From: Halapricum hydrolyticum
GTDB lineage: Archaea; Halobacteriota; Halobacteria; Halobacteriales; Haloarculaceae
Reading direction: 5' to 3'
Assembly: GCF_025517535.1 (NCBI RefSeq)
Contig: NZ_JAOPKC010000008.1
Location: 49,730-113,729, forward strand
DNA: 64,000 bases
In this document: in pieces, positions 18,196-27,298 of the stretch
How positions within the stretch are numbered: position 1 is the first letter of the stretch
Layout: each line of letters opens with the position of its first letter
Translations under genes and position numbers: made by a program
The notes under the pieces: generated by a model
What the model was told of the DNA's origin: nothing
Database searches by the model: none
Seen by the model: only the letters and a program-made list of their open reading frames with translations

Positions 18196-19707
18196 ATGAC
18201 GGACGGCGCCGAGAACAAGAGCGGCGCCGAGTCAGAGACGGTCCCGGACAGCGGCGGGAGCCTCTTCCGGTCGTTCGTCTCGGTGTTCACTGGGCGGGCG
18301 ACCGTCCTCGTGATCACGATCGCGTTCACCCCGGTGCTGGTCCGACTCCTGACGCCGCGGGAGTTCGGCGTCTTCGCGACAGTGATGGCCATGTTCACGG
18401 TCGTCGAAGCGGTCGGCAAGGGCGGGCTGTTCAGCGCGATCGCCAACCAGGTCGCGAAATTCGACCCCGGCGACAGCGAGGAGAGCGACGCTAGCCTCGC
18501 CGGCATCGCCCTCGCCGCCGTCTACGGGGTGGTCATCACGATCGTCCTGGCGGGTGCAGTCGGGCTGTCGATCGTTCCGGAAACGTACGAGCTGCACCTG
18601 CTCGTCCTCGCGTCGGGGTTGCTCGTCGGGAACCTCTTCACGGCGTTCCAGGGGGTCTACTACGGCCGTCGCCAGGAGTGGGTCGCCGAGCGGGTGGGCG
18701 TGCTCTGGCAGTTGCTGTACGCCGTGCTCGCGGTCGCGCTCGCGGTCGCGATGGGACTCGTGGGCGTGTTCGTCGGCTACGTCGTCGCTATGTTCGTCGC
18801 GACGGCGGTCCTCTGGTGGACGTTCACCCGCGACGTCGAAGTGACGGCGGGGCGCATCGGGCGCGCGCTGCGGTCGCAAGGGCGGCCGATCGCGAGCTTC
18901 GGCGCGGTCCAGACGCTCGGCGGACTGGCCGGCATCCTGCTGCACCGGACCGACATCCTGCTGGTCAATTACTTCCGGTCAGTGACCGAGAGCGGGATCT
19001 ACCGCGCCGCGCTCGTCCCGGCGGAGGTCATCTGGTTCGTCCCCTTTGTTATCCAGCTGTCGCTGCTGCAGAACGCCTCGAGCCACTGGGCCAAGGGGGA
19101 CATCGACCAGATCGACACGGACACTGCGGGCAGTTTCAAGTACGCCTTCCTCGCGCTGACGCTGTTCGGCGTCGGGCTGTTCGGGCTCGCAGAGGAGTTC
19201 GTCGTCCTCTATTTCGGCCCGGCGTACGCCTCGGCGGCGACGCCGCTTCGCATCCTGCTCGTTGGCGCGTTCCTGTTCGGGTTGAGCCGCGCGTTCACGC
19301 CGACGCTGAAAGCGACCGGCCACAACGTGGCGACGGAGCTGGTTACCGGCGTCGGGCTAGTCGTGAACGTCGTCCTCAATCTGCTCCTGATCCCGCGGTT
19401 TGGAATGACCGGTGCGGCGACCGGAACGGCGATTTCCTACGGAGTGATGCTCGCCGGATCGCTGTTCGTCTGGCGACGGACGCCCTTCGGCTTCCCGTCG
19501 CTGCGGATCGTCGGCGTCCTGTGTCTCCATCTGCTGGCGTTCGCGGTGCTGTACCTGCCGCTGATCGCGATCGTCCCGCTCGGCCCGCTTCCCTCGATCG
19601 TCGTCGGCGGGGTCGCCGGCGCGTTGCTGTTTCTCGGGCTCGCGGTCTGGATGGGGCTACTCTCCCGGTCACAGCTGCGGGTCGGCGCGACGCTCGCCAG
19701 TCGCTAG
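18196..19707 (+). CDS. Oligosaccharide flippase (polysaccharide biosynthesis family)
   Basis: Integral membrane protein of 503 residues with about 12-14 hydrophobic helices, of the MOP/Wzx superfamily that flips lipid-linked glycans across the cytoplasmic membrane. The N-terminal FVSVFTGRATVLVITIAFTPVLVRLLTPREFGVFATVM is the typical first-helix pair with the L-x-P-x-E/D-F/Y-G motif. The C-terminal half has LLIPRFGMTGAATGTAISYG. Similar proteins include archaeal AglR. A TATA-like CATTATAAC lies at 18121-18129. As the first plus-strand gene of the glycan locus it is the likely exporter of the product. Confidence 0.85.
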   Translation: MTDGAENKSGAESETVPDSGGSLFRSFVSVFTGRATVLVITIAFTPVLVRLLTPREFGVFATVMAMFTVVEAVGKGGLFSAIANQVAKFDPGDSEESDASLAGIALAAVYGVVITIVLAGAVGLSIVPETYELHLLVLASGLLVGNLFTAFQGVYYGRRQEWVAERVGVLWQLLYAVLAVALAVAMGLVGVFVGYVVAMFVATAVLWWTFTRDVEVTAGRIGRALRSQGRPIASFGAVQTLGGLAGILLHRTDILLVNYFRSVTESGIYRAALVPAEVIWFVPFVIQLSLLQNASSHWAKGDIDQIDTDTAGSFKYAFLALTLFGVGLFGLAEEFVVLYFGPAYASAATPLRILLVGAFLFGLSRAFTPTLKATGHNVATELVTGVGLVVNVVLNLLLIPRFGMTGAATGTAISYGVMLAGSLFVWRRTPFGFPSLRIVGVLCLHLLAFAVLYLPLIAIVPLGPLPSIVVGGVAGALLFLGLAVWMGLLSRSQLRVGATLASR

Positions 19708-19749
19708 CAGGGAAGGAACTAAGGTCCGGTCACACCCAGATGGGAGCGA

Positions 19750-20376
19750 ATGAGTGACGTCTTCGGGCGGATGCTCGGTTCGTACCTGGCCTGGCAGACG
19801 TCGAGACAGTTCGTCAGGGTGATGCTCGATGCGTCGCCGACACCGCCGGAAGCAGCCCTGCTGGAAGGGGCCCGCAACAATCGCAACTGGTTCGACGAGG
19901 AGTTCTCCACCAGCGAGAAGTACCGGGTCGTCAAACAGTACCGGCCGCGCCGTGCCCGCCGGATGAAACACTGCGAGTGGTCGCTCGAGTCCTACCCCAT
20001 CGAGGATCTCGGGACGGTGTTGCCCGAGACGGGCGATCTCCCACCGTCGGAGCTGACCGGCCCGTTCACCGACGTGGTCGCGTACGTCCGCGAGCAGATC
20101 GAAGCCGTGGACAGTGATAGTTACAGCGTCCAGTACGTCGAGAACCTCGAAGCCGTCCTGAACCTCATCGCCGAGTTCCCCCCGATCGTCGTCGAGCCGG
20201 GCTGGGTCCAGCGATCGGCGAAAGTGATGAAGCGCCATCACGGCGGCTCGTGGGACGTGAGAGCGATGCCCGGCTACGTCGAAGACGGGAACCACCGGGC
20301 GCTGGCAACGGCAATACACACTGACAGTTCGGAGGTCACCTGCTTCGTCGGTCGTCACCGCTGGTTCCGATGGTGA
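19750..20376 (+). CDS. Hypothetical protein with ParB/sulfiredoxin-like DGNHR motif
   Basis: Soluble 208-residue protein that I do not recognise as a named family. The C-terminal third reads MPGYVEDGNHRALATAIH followed by EVTCFVGRHRW. DGNHR/DGHHR after a short strand is the signature of the ParB N-terminal/sulfiredoxin fold, which binds nucleotides and may act as CTPase, nuclease or kinase. The middle carries an Arg/Lys-rich segment. It follows the flippase by 42 bases on the same strand, so it is probably cotranscribed. Its stop is 3 bases before a palindromic element. Function is open. Confidence 0.6.
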   Translation: MSDVFGRMLGSYLAWQTSRQFVRVMLDASPTPPEAALLEGARNNRNWFDEEFSTSEKYRVVKQYRPRRARRMKHCEWSLESYPIEDLGTVLPETGDLPPSELTGPFTDVVAYVREQIEAVDSDSYSVQYVENLEAVLNLIAEFPPIVVEPGWVQRSAKVMKRHHGGSWDVRAMPGYVEDGNHRALATAIHTDSSEVTCFVGRHRWFRW

Positions 20377-20379
20377 GTG

Positions 20380-20459
20380 ATACTGCTGGCGGTACGTTCG
20401 TACAGATATTCGCCACTCCAGTGTGGCGAATCATTTCGAAATGGTACAGCCGGCAGTAT
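20380..20459. repeat. Palindromic element with terminal inverted repeats (family B)
   Basis: 80 bp. The ends are ATACTGCTGGCGGTAC and GTACAGCCGGCAGTAT, inverse of each other with two mismatches. Nested inside is ATTCGCCAC...GTGGCGAAT. It is the fuller copy of the family also seen at 11109-11175. It starts 3 bases after a stop codon. Confidence 0.72.
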
Positions 20460-20482
20460 GAACTGCGAACGGAGCGACGACG

Positions 20483-20932
20483 ATGAACGATACGTCGACG
20501 CCGCTGGTCGGACGGGCGTCGCTCGCTGTCCTGGTGGCTGTGCTCCTGGTCGGAACGGCGGCCGCAATCTACACGCTCGGGACAGCCGACCGGAGTGGCG
20601 AGTACACGGAGTTCTACGTCCTCGGACCCGGCGGGGAGGCCGGCGGATACCCGGCTGACCTGTTCGTCAACGAGACGGCGACGATCGAGGTCGGTGTCGT
20701 CAACCACTTCGACGCCGAGCGGACCTACACGGTAGTGCTCGAACTCGGCAACCGGACCGAAACGACCAGGACGATCCGTCTTGGTTCCGGTCAGAAGTGG
20801 CGCGACCGGCTGTCGTTCGCGCCGTCGTCTCCCGGAGAAAAGCGCGTGCGGGTCTTGCTGTACGAAGGCGACGACGCGAGCGGTCCCCCCGTGGATGTAC
20901 TGTACTTCACGACGCGCGTCACGACGAGATGA
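20483..20932 (+). CDS. DUF1616-like membrane-anchored protein
   Basis: 149-residue protein with one N-terminal membrane helix (LAVLVAVLLVGTAAAIYTL) and an extracellular beta domain. YTEFYVLGPGGEAGGYPADL, followed by IEVGVVNHFDAERTYTVVLELGN, matches the extracellular part of DUF1616 proteins, which often accompany archaeal surface-glycan and glycosyltransferase genes. Usual DUF1616 proteins have several preceding membrane helices, so this is a short form. It sits between the flippase unit and a convergent GT2 gene, consistent with a glycan-locus role. The biochemical role of the family is unknown. Confidence 0.72.
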   Translation: MNDTSTPLVGRASLAVLVAVLLVGTAAAIYTLGTADRSGEYTEFYVLGPGGEAGGYPADLFVNETATIEVGVVNHFDAERTYTVVLELGNRTETTRTIRLGSGQKWRDRLSFAPSSPGEKRVRVLLYEGDDASGPPVDVLYFTTRVTTR

Positions 20933-20983
20933 AACCGACGAGACGAAGCACAGATCGACCGTCCTCGGCAGCACGAACGCCGA

Positions 20984-22240
20984 TCAATCGTCGTCGACGT
21001 GTAGATCGGGGCGGTTCGCGTGGTCGAACAGCCGCGTCTCGATGAGCGTCGCGAAGAAGAACGCCTCGAAGACGATCACGACGCCGAGCGCGATTACCGT
21101 CACCAGCAACACTATCGTCGGCGTCGAGAGCGGTCCGGATCCCGACGTGACCGTGCCAACGAGACTCGCGAACAGCGCGAGCAGGCTAAAGAGCGCCAGC
21201 AGGATGCCGGACAGGACCCCGCCCTCCAGGTTGAAGTGGTGTTCCACCCAGCGGGTCACCGGATCGCGCGGCTTGCGTATCGGCGAGGTGATCTGCGCGC
21301 TGAACACGCCGAAGCTCACGGCCATGAAGCCGACGACGATGAGCAGCGAGCCGACGATCAGCCCCAGCAGCCCGGGATCGGGCCCGACGCCGAACTGAGC
21401 CCCGAGCAGCACGCCGATTCCCGAGAGTCCGAGGAGCAGTCCCGGAAGCGAAAACAGGTATCCGGGGGCGTTGACCAGCATAAATCGCACGTGGCGCCAG
21501 CCGTCCCGGAACGTCGACAGTTTGGCCTCGCCGACTCGAGGATGGTAGGTGATCGGCGTCTCGACCACGTCGAGACCGATCGCCCCGGCCTGCATGATCA
21601 TCTCGCTGGCGAACTCCATCCCGTCGCTCCGGAGGCTGAGCGCCTCCAGGACGTCAGACCGGAACACCCTGAAGCCGGTGTGCGCGTCGGTCACGTCGAG
21701 ATCGTAGAACAGGTTCAGGAAGGCAGTCAACGCCGGGTTGCCGACGTACTTGTGCAGCCAGGGCATCGCGCCGGGTTCGATCGTCCCGGCGAACCGGCTT
21801 CCCAGTACCATGTCGGCCTCCTCCTCGACGAGCAACCGGTACAGGGCCGGCAACTCGCCGAAGTCGTACGTCGTGTCGGCATCGCCCATCACGATGTACT
21901 CGCCGCGAGCGCGCTCGAAGCCGTACTTGTAGGCGGCCCCGTATCCCCGCTGGTCGGGCGTGACGACGATCGCACCGTCTTCCCGGGCGATCTCCGGTGT
22001 CCGATCGCTGGAGTTGTCACAGATGATCACCTCCGTCGGCACGCCGAGGTCCGCGACGCCCTCGCGGAGGGATTCGAGCGTGGGCCCGATACCGCCCTCC
22101 TCGTTCAGCGTGGGAATGACGACGCTCAGAATCGGTGTCGTCTCGCTGTCGGGACCGAGAAACGAGACCGTCTCCCTGGCCGCGCCGTCGTCACGCTCTA
22201 CGCTCTCGCGAGACGCCGACGGGTGATCATTCGGTGTCAT
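20984..22240 (-). CDS. GT2 glycosyltransferase with C-terminal membrane domain
   Basis: 418 residues. The catalytic GT-A domain has LSVVIPTLNEEGGIGPTLESL, CDNSSDRTPEIA, the nucleotide-sugar and metal-binding GDADTTYDF (DxD-type), and a DAHTGFRVFRSDVLEAL acceptor segment. Four hydrophobic helices follow (from FMLVNAPGYLFSLPGLLLGL). This arrangement is that of dolichol-phosphate sugar synthases such as archaeal AglJ/AglD-type enzymes, which charge the lipid carrier with the first sugar. The minus-strand gene is divergent from the GT4 gene at 22457. The exact sugar cannot be read from sequence. Confidence 0.85.
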   Translation of the reverse strand: MTPNDHPSASRESVERDDGAARETVSFLGPDSETTPILSVVIPTLNEEGGIGPTLESLREGVADLGVPTEVIICDNSSDRTPEIAREDGAIVVTPDQRGYGAAYKYGFERARGEYIVMGDADTTYDFGELPALYRLLVEEEADMVLGSRFAGTIEPGAMPWLHKYVGNPALTAFLNLFYDLDVTDAHTGFRVFRSDVLEALSLRSDGMEFASEMIMQAGAIGLDVVETPITYHPRVGEAKLSTFRDGWRHVRFMLVNAPGYLFSLPGLLLGLSGIGVLLGAQFGVGPDPGLLGLIVGSLLIVVGFMAVSFGVFSAQITSPIRKPRDPVTRWVEHHFNLEGGVLSGILLALFSLLALFASLVGTVTSGSGPLSTPTIVLLVTVIALGVVIVFEAFFFATLIETRLFDHANRPDLHVDDD

Positions 22241-22456
22241 TACTCAGTCTCCGGGCCCGGCCGGGCGCCCACGGGTCGCGAAAGTGCGAGCACACCGGTG
22301 TCACACTCCGATCCCGCCGTCACACCTAGAAGTGGAGAAAACATGATTATCAGGTATGATATACTTACCGTGAGAAAGGTTATATCTTTCGGGCAGCGAC
22401 AGTCAACCGGACCGATTCGAGGGAATCTTTTTGCCGTCACCAGCCAACGGTTCCGT
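22241..22456. promoter_or_regulatory. Divergent promoter region between GT2 and GT4 genes
   Basis: An AT-rich island in otherwise GC-rich DNA. ATGATTATCAGGTATGATAT (22343-22362) and GGTTATATCTTTCGG (22378-22392) offer TATA elements for one or both directions. No reading frame inside looks real. Confidence 0.45.
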
Positions 22457-23632
22457 ATGCGCGTCCTCCAGACCCCCGTTCGTTTCGCGCCGTCTATCGG
22501 GGGTGTGGAGACGTACGTCCACTCGCTCTCGCGGGCACTCGTCGAGGCAGGCCACGAGGTGTCAGTCGTCTGTGCCAGCCCCGACGTCGACGTGCCGGCA
22601 CTCGAAACCGTCGACGGGATCGAAGTCCATCGCTTGCGGACGACCGGCCGGATCGCGAACACCGATCTCACACCGGGCCTGCCCGTGGCGTTGCTCCGGG
22701 AGCTCCGGCGGGCCGACGTCGTGCACACCCACCTGCCGACGCCGTGGTCTGCCGACGTCAGCGCGTTTCTCGGCCTGGTGGCCGACCGTCCGGTCGTCGT
22801 CACCTACCACAACGACATCGTCGGCACCGGGCTGGCCGACCGCGTCGCGAAGCTGTACAACCGGACGGTCCTGCAGGCGACGCTTCGAATCGCCGACCGG
22901 ATTCTCATCACCCAGCCCGCGTACCTGCAGCGATCGCCACACTTGAAGCCGTTCGCGGAGAAAGTACGGGTCGTCTCGAACGGCGTCGATACGGATCTAT
23001 TCGCTCCCGGGGACGTCCCCCCAGCCCGACAGCGCGAACTGGGGTTCGACCCCGACGGTCGCAACTGCTTTTTCCTGAGCGTCCTGGACTCCTTCCACGA
23101 GTACAAGGGCCTGGACGTGCTCCTGGCGGCGCTGGCAGGGGACGAGTGGTCGGAGCCGCCACGGCTCGTCGTCGGCGGGGAGGGCGACGCCCGCGAGGGA
23201 TACGAGAACCGCGCCGCGGAACTCGGGATCGCCGATCGGGTCAGGTTCGCCGGTCGGCTCTCGACAGCCGAACTCGTCGACGCGTACAACGCGGCGGACG
23301 TGTTCGTCCTCCCCTCGACCGACGGCGACCAGGAAGGGTTCGGGCTGGTGTTGCTGGAGGCGCTGTCCTGTGGCGTCCCGGTGGTCTGTACGGACGTGGT
23401 CGGCGTCGCGGACGACGTTCGCGCCCACGACCTCGGTGTCGTCGTCGAGCCCGGTGACGAGGGGGCGCTCGCCGCGGCCATCGAGGACGTCCTCGGGGAG
23501 ACGTTCGACGCGGCGGCTGCCCGCTCGCTGTGTCAGGAGCAGTACTCCTGGCGGTCGAAGGCGGCCGAGATCGTCGACATCTACGAGGAGATCGGTGTCG
23601 GGACGGAAACGACGGACCGATCAGAACCATGA
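22457..23632 (+). CDS. GT4 family glycosyltransferase
   Basis: 391-residue GT-B retaining glycosyltransferase that adds a sugar to a lipid-linked or protein-bound glycan at the cytoplasmic face. It shows the N-terminal acceptor loop SIGGVETYVHSLSRAL, the VVSNGVDTDLFAPG hinge, and the donor-binding region with DVFVLPSTDGDQEGFGLVLLEAL (E-x7-E motif). ATG 22457 is used because the long frame extending back to 21020 is only the antisense of the GT2 gene. Its stop overlaps the start of the next gene (ATGA). Confidence 0.88.
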   Translation: MRVLQTPVRFAPSIGGVETYVHSLSRALVEAGHEVSVVCASPDVDVPALETVDGIEVHRLRTTGRIANTDLTPGLPVALLRELRRADVVHTHLPTPWSADVSAFLGLVADRPVVVTYHNDIVGTGLADRVAKLYNRTVLQATLRIADRILITQPAYLQRSPHLKPFAEKVRVVSNGVDTDLFAPGDVPPARQRELGFDPDGRNCFFLSVLDSFHEYKGLDVLLAALAGDEWSEPPRLVVGGEGDAREGYENRAAELGIADRVRFAGRLSTAELVDAYNAADVFVLPSTDGDQEGFGLVLLEALSCGVPVVCTDVVGVADDVRAHDLGVVVEPGDEGALAAAIEDVLGETFDAAAARSLCQEQYSWRSKAAEIVDIYEEIGVGTETTDRSEP

Positions 23633-26073
23633 GCGGAGCGTCCGACGTCGTCGAACGAGCGAGAGCGATCCGGCAGCGAGCGTGGGGGCGGTTGCTCGTC
23701 GTCGTCGCGCTGTGGACGCTTGCCCTGCTCGCGGCGACAGCGATGCAGAAGGCGGGCGTAGCCGCGAGCGTCTTCGACGCGCTCCGGGTGGCGCTTTCGA
23801 TCCCCTACGCCGGGCTGGTCCCCGGGGTGCTCGTGCTGGCGCTGGCCGGCGTCTCGCTCGGACGAGCGCCTGTCCTCGTCTACGCCGTCGTCGCGAGCAC
23901 GGCCGTGCTGTCGGCGGTGTTCGCGGTCGCAAGTCTGGTCTACGGCGTCTGGCCGTGGGGCGTCGCCCCGCCGCTGTCGGAGCCGTTCGTGATGGGCGGG
24001 ACGATCGCTGTGGTCGCGCTGCTGGGGGCCGCCGTCGCGATCCGCAGACCCGCGATATCGCTTCCCCGAATGGGGGGCGCGAGGGCCGTCCGTCCGTCGG
24101 TCGCTGTGGTGGCCGTCGCACTTCCGGTGCTGGCTGCGGTCGGGGCGGCCGTCCTGACGGTGGACGGGCCCAACGTCTCCGCGCTCGTCGCGCTCGTCGC
24201 GATTGCCGCCGTGCCCCTCGTGGCCGTACTCGCCCGGTTCAACCGGCTCGAACAGTTGCTCGTCAGCTACGCCGTCGCGCTCGCGCTGTTGCTCCAGAAC
24301 ACGGTGATGACGGAGTTCCTCAAGTCCGGCGACGCCAACTACGAGTATTACTTCTCGAACCTGGCGCTGTCAGCCGGCTACTGGGATCCCGCGCTCGTCG
24401 TGAACAAGAACGCGATGTTGCGTCTGACCGTCCTCCATCCGGTCCACGCACAGCTCACCGGCCTCCCGCTCGAACTGGAGTATCGGCTCGTCCACCCGTT
24501 CCTGTTCGCGACCGTCGCGATCGGGCTGTACGCGGCTTACGAGCAGTACTTCGGCCGGCGGACGACGCTGTTCTCGGTCCTGCTGTTTTGCTATCTCCAT
24601 CCGTTCTTCACGCGATATTCACTGGACACCAGGACGGCCTTCGGGCTCCTGGGACTGCTGGCGATCGTCGTGGCCGCCACCGACAGCGACCTGAACTACA
24701 CCGGTAAGGCTGCGGTCGCGGTGACGGCTGTGTTCGTCGTCGTCACCTCCTTCTACGGGACGGCGATTATCCTCGGCGGGTTCCTCGTCGTCGGCGTGGC
24801 CTACGCGGTACTGTTCGGCGTCCGCGAGTCGATCCGGCCGGCAGTCTCGGCGGCGACGGCGATACTCACCGTCGTCCTCACGCACACCTGGTATTCGCGG
24901 TTCGCGGGCGGCGAGGCGCTGGAGGTCATCGTCGGAGCGACCGCACAGGTCGTCGGACGCATACTCGGCGGCGACGTCTCCCTCGGCGAGAGCGCGGCGG
25001 GTGCTGCGACAGCGGAGACGTTCTCGCTCACCTACGAACTCATCCGAGTCGAGTTCGTCGTTCTCACGCTGTTGCTGGGATTCGGCGCACTGTTCGTCGC
25101 GCTCGGGTATCCGCCGCTGAACCGGCTGGTTCCGCGGCCGATCGCTAGCCGCCTCGCAGTGGTCCGTGCCGACGTCGGCCAGCGCCATCCTGTCATGGCC
25201 GACAGCGGGTTCTACCTCGCTGCGACGTTTGCCGCGCTCGGCGTGCTGCTGTCCGGGTTCGCCCCGACCACTATCCTCGGGATCGAACGATCGTACATGA
25301 TCGCCGGCGCCGTCCTCTTCCCGTACGTCTTCGTCTTTTTCGACGCGACGCGGACGGCCATCAGGGAGTCGGGCTCCTGGCTAGTCCACACCGTTGGCGG
25401 GCGTGCCGACACACGCAGCCGGATCAGCGTACTCGGGCGGTTCGCACCGAGCGAAGAGATCCCCGGCGAAAGCGACCGGCGACCCGCCGGCGACAGGCGG
25501 TCGGCCGTCTTCGCAGTCGGCGTGCCGGTCGTCCTCGCCATCCTCCTGCTGGTCAACGGCGGCGTCGTCGCCGCGACGGTGACCGAGGAGCGCTCCACCC
25601 AGCCGTTGTTGGATCGCGAGCGCACCCTCGACGAAGGGGAACCGCCCGAGGTGTTTCACCTCTACGCCCACTACACGCCGCGAACGGACGTGGCCGGTGC
25701 CGGCTGGCTGCACGACACCCGCGTCGACGAGGTCAGGGTTTACGGCTCCGAGGCGACCGATCCGTACCCGTCGTACTTCTACTACACTGACCCGTCGGAC
25801 AAGCGGCCGCCCGGCCCCTTCGGAGCGCTCGTGCGCCGCAACGCCACGAGCGGTGCGGGCTACGTCTTCGTCGACGAGTACAGCAGCCGGACGGGCGCGA
25901 TCAACTACCGCGAAGGCGACCAGCGGTTCGGCAACACGCGCTTCATCCCCTTCGAACGGACGGTGATCCCTGACTCGGCGCGGCTCTACAGCGCAGGGCA
26001 GACAGCCGTCTATCTTGACCGTGGGAGAAACCGGACACTGACAGCGAGCGAACAGCACGCTGGAGGCCAATAG
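23629..26073 (+). CDS. DUF2206-like multispanning membrane protein
   Basis: 814-residue membrane protein with about 15 hydrophobic helices and a C-terminal extracellular domain (from VTEERSTQPLLDRERTLDEG). The segment SGDANYEYYFSNLALSAGYWDP, then NKNAMLRLTVLHPVHA and EYRLVHPFLFATVAIGLYAAY, resembles DUF2206 proteins, thought to be GT-C-like membrane glycosyltransferases of archaea and found in polysaccharide loci. The acidic E-Y-Y segment after the first helices would be the loop that often carries the catalytic residues in GT-C enzymes. Translation is coupled to the upstream GT4 (ATGA) and it is 1 base from the next gene. Assigned from remembered family pattern, so moderate certainty. Confidence 0.7.
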   Translation: MSGASDVVERARAIRQRAWGRLLVVVALWTLALLAATAMQKAGVAASVFDALRVALSIPYAGLVPGVLVLALAGVSLGRAPVLVYAVVASTAVLSAVFAVASLVYGVWPWGVAPPLSEPFVMGGTIAVVALLGAAVAIRRPAISLPRMGGARAVRPSVAVVAVALPVLAAVGAAVLTVDGPNVSALVALVAIAAVPLVAVLARFNRLEQLLVSYAVALALLLQNTVMTEFLKSGDANYEYYFSNLALSAGYWDPALVVNKNAMLRLTVLHPVHAQLTGLPLELEYRLVHPFLFATVAIGLYAAYEQYFGRRTTLFSVLLFCYLHPFFTRYSLDTRTAFGLLGLLAIVVAATDSDLNYTGKAAVAVTAVFVVVTSFYGTAIILGGFLVVGVAYAVLFGVRESIRPAVSAATAILTVVLTHTWYSRFAGGEALEVIVGATAQVVGRILGGDVSLGESAAGAATAETFSLTYELIRVEFVVLTLLLGFGALFVALGYPPLNRLVPRPIASRLAVVRADVGQRHPVMADSGFYLAATFAALGVLLSGFAPTTILGIERSYMIAGAVLFPYVFVFFDATRTAIRESGSWLVHTVGGRADTRSRISVLGRFAPSEEIPGESDRRPAGDRRSAVFAVGVPVVLAILLLVNGGVVAATVTEERSTQPLLDRERTLDEGEPPEVFHLYAHYTPRTDVAGAGWLHDTRVDEVRVYGSEATDPYPSYFYYTDPSDKRPPGPFGALVRRNATSGAGYVFVDEYSSRTGAINYREGDQRFGNTRFIPFERTVIPDSARLYSAGQTAVYLDRGRNRTLTASEQHAGGQ

Positions 26074-26074
26074 A

Positions 26075-27298
26075 ATGACCAACACGACACTCGACGACCT
26101 GGACATCGCCATCGCGCACGACCAGCTGTGGGAGTTCGGCGGCGCCGAGCGCGTCGCGCTCAGAATCGGGGAGACGCTGGACGCGCCCGTCGTGACGACC
26201 GCTGCCGGGCCGGAAGCTCGTTCGGAGGCGGCCGATCGCGGAGTCGAACTCCGGACGTTCGCCGACGAGAAGTACGACCGTTTCGGCGTATTCACGCGAA
26301 GCGGGCTGAAGGAACTCAGTCTCGTGTTCGACTGGCAGACGGCTCCCCTTCGCGAGTTCGACATCGTCGTCTCCTCTGGGTGGGCCAGCCGCCAGTACCG
26401 GACGACCGACGGGCAGTACCTATTGAATTACTGTCACTCTCCGTACCGGCCGGCGAACGACCTGTTGGCCGACACGCTCGAGCGGCTCTCGACGCCGGCA
26501 CGGGCCGTCGCGCGGCTGTATCTGACGGCGATCGACCTGCTAGACGGACGCGCCGCCGATCGCGTGGACGCCTTCCTGGCCAACAGCGACCTCGTCCGCG
26601 AGCGGATCAGACGCTACTACCGGCGGGAAGCGACGGTCGTGTATCCGCCGGTCGACCTGCCCGAGGTGTCCAGATCCGACGGGAGCGAGCCGTACTTCCT
26701 GTTCATCGGCCGACTCGTCCCCGAGAAGCGACCCGAGACGGTCCTTGAGGCGTTCGCCGAGTCGGGACGGCCGCTGAAGGTCGTCGGTGCGTCGACAGGG
26801 AGTATCGGGTCGGGCGACATCGGTCACGACGCTCCCTCGAACGTCGAGTTCCTCGGGACGGTCTCCGAGCAACGAAAGATCGACCTCCTGCGGCGGGCGA
26901 CCGGCGTCGTCTACGTCCCGGTCCGGGAGGACTTCGGTCTCGTTCCGATCGAGGCGCTGGCAGTCGGGACGCCGGTCGTGACCGTGGCTGAGGGGTTTCC
27001 CGGACGTGTCATCGAAGACGGACGGACGGGCGTCGTCGTCGAACCGACGGTTGAGGGCGTCGCGGCCGGCGTCGAACGGCTCGCCGACGCCACGTTCGAT
27101 CGGGGGACGCTGCGGGCCGCAGCGGCACCGTTCGCCGCCGATCGCTTCGAGACGCGGCTGCGAGAGGCTGTCGAGACGTTCGCGAACGCGCCGGAGGCCT
27201 ACCAACTCGCCGACGAGCCGCTACTCCAGGATAGCGACGACGTCGAAGCCGATGATGACAGCAGTCCCGAGGGCACCGAAGACGAGCATGGCCACTAG
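26075..27298 (+). CDS. GT4 family glycosyltransferase
   Basis: 407 residues. Begins IAIAHDQLWEFGGAERVALRIGE, an acceptor-loop variant with GGAE that is common in mannosyl- or rhamnosyl-type GT4 enzymes. It contains YCHSPYRPANDLL, NSDLVRERIRRYY, the VVYPPVD hinge, FLFIGRLVPEKRPET and VPVREDFGLVPIEALAVGTPVV (E-x7-E). The last 40 residues are an acidic low-complexity tail that overlaps, on the opposite strand, a small membrane protein. Third gene of a coupled unit with the upstream GT4 and DUF2206 genes; probably builds the same glycan. Confidence 0.87.
   Translation: MTNTTLDDLDIAIAHDQLWEFGGAERVALRIGETLDAPVVTTAAGPEARSEAADRGVELRTFADEKYDRFGVFTRSGLKELSLVFDWQTAPLREFDIVVSSGWASRQYRTTDGQYLLNYCHSPYRPANDLLADTLERLSTPARAVARLYLTAIDLLDGRAADRVDAFLANSDLVRERIRRYYRREATVVYPPVDLPEVSRSDGSEPYFLFIGRLVPEKRPETVLEAFAESGRPLKVVGASTGSIGSGDIGHDAPSNVEFLGTVSEQRKIDLLRRATGVVYVPVREDFGLVPIEALAVGTPVVTVAEGFPGRVIEDGRTGVVVEPTVEGVAAGVERLADATFDRGTLRAAAAPFAADRFETRLREAVETFANAPEAYQLADEPLLQDSDDVEADDDSSPEGTEDEHGH

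Noticed and set aside
21020..22456. In-frame 479-codon extension upstream of the GT4 gene
   Set aside because: It is antisense to the GT2 gene and crosses the AT-rich divergent promoter; GT4 homology starts at ATG 22457.
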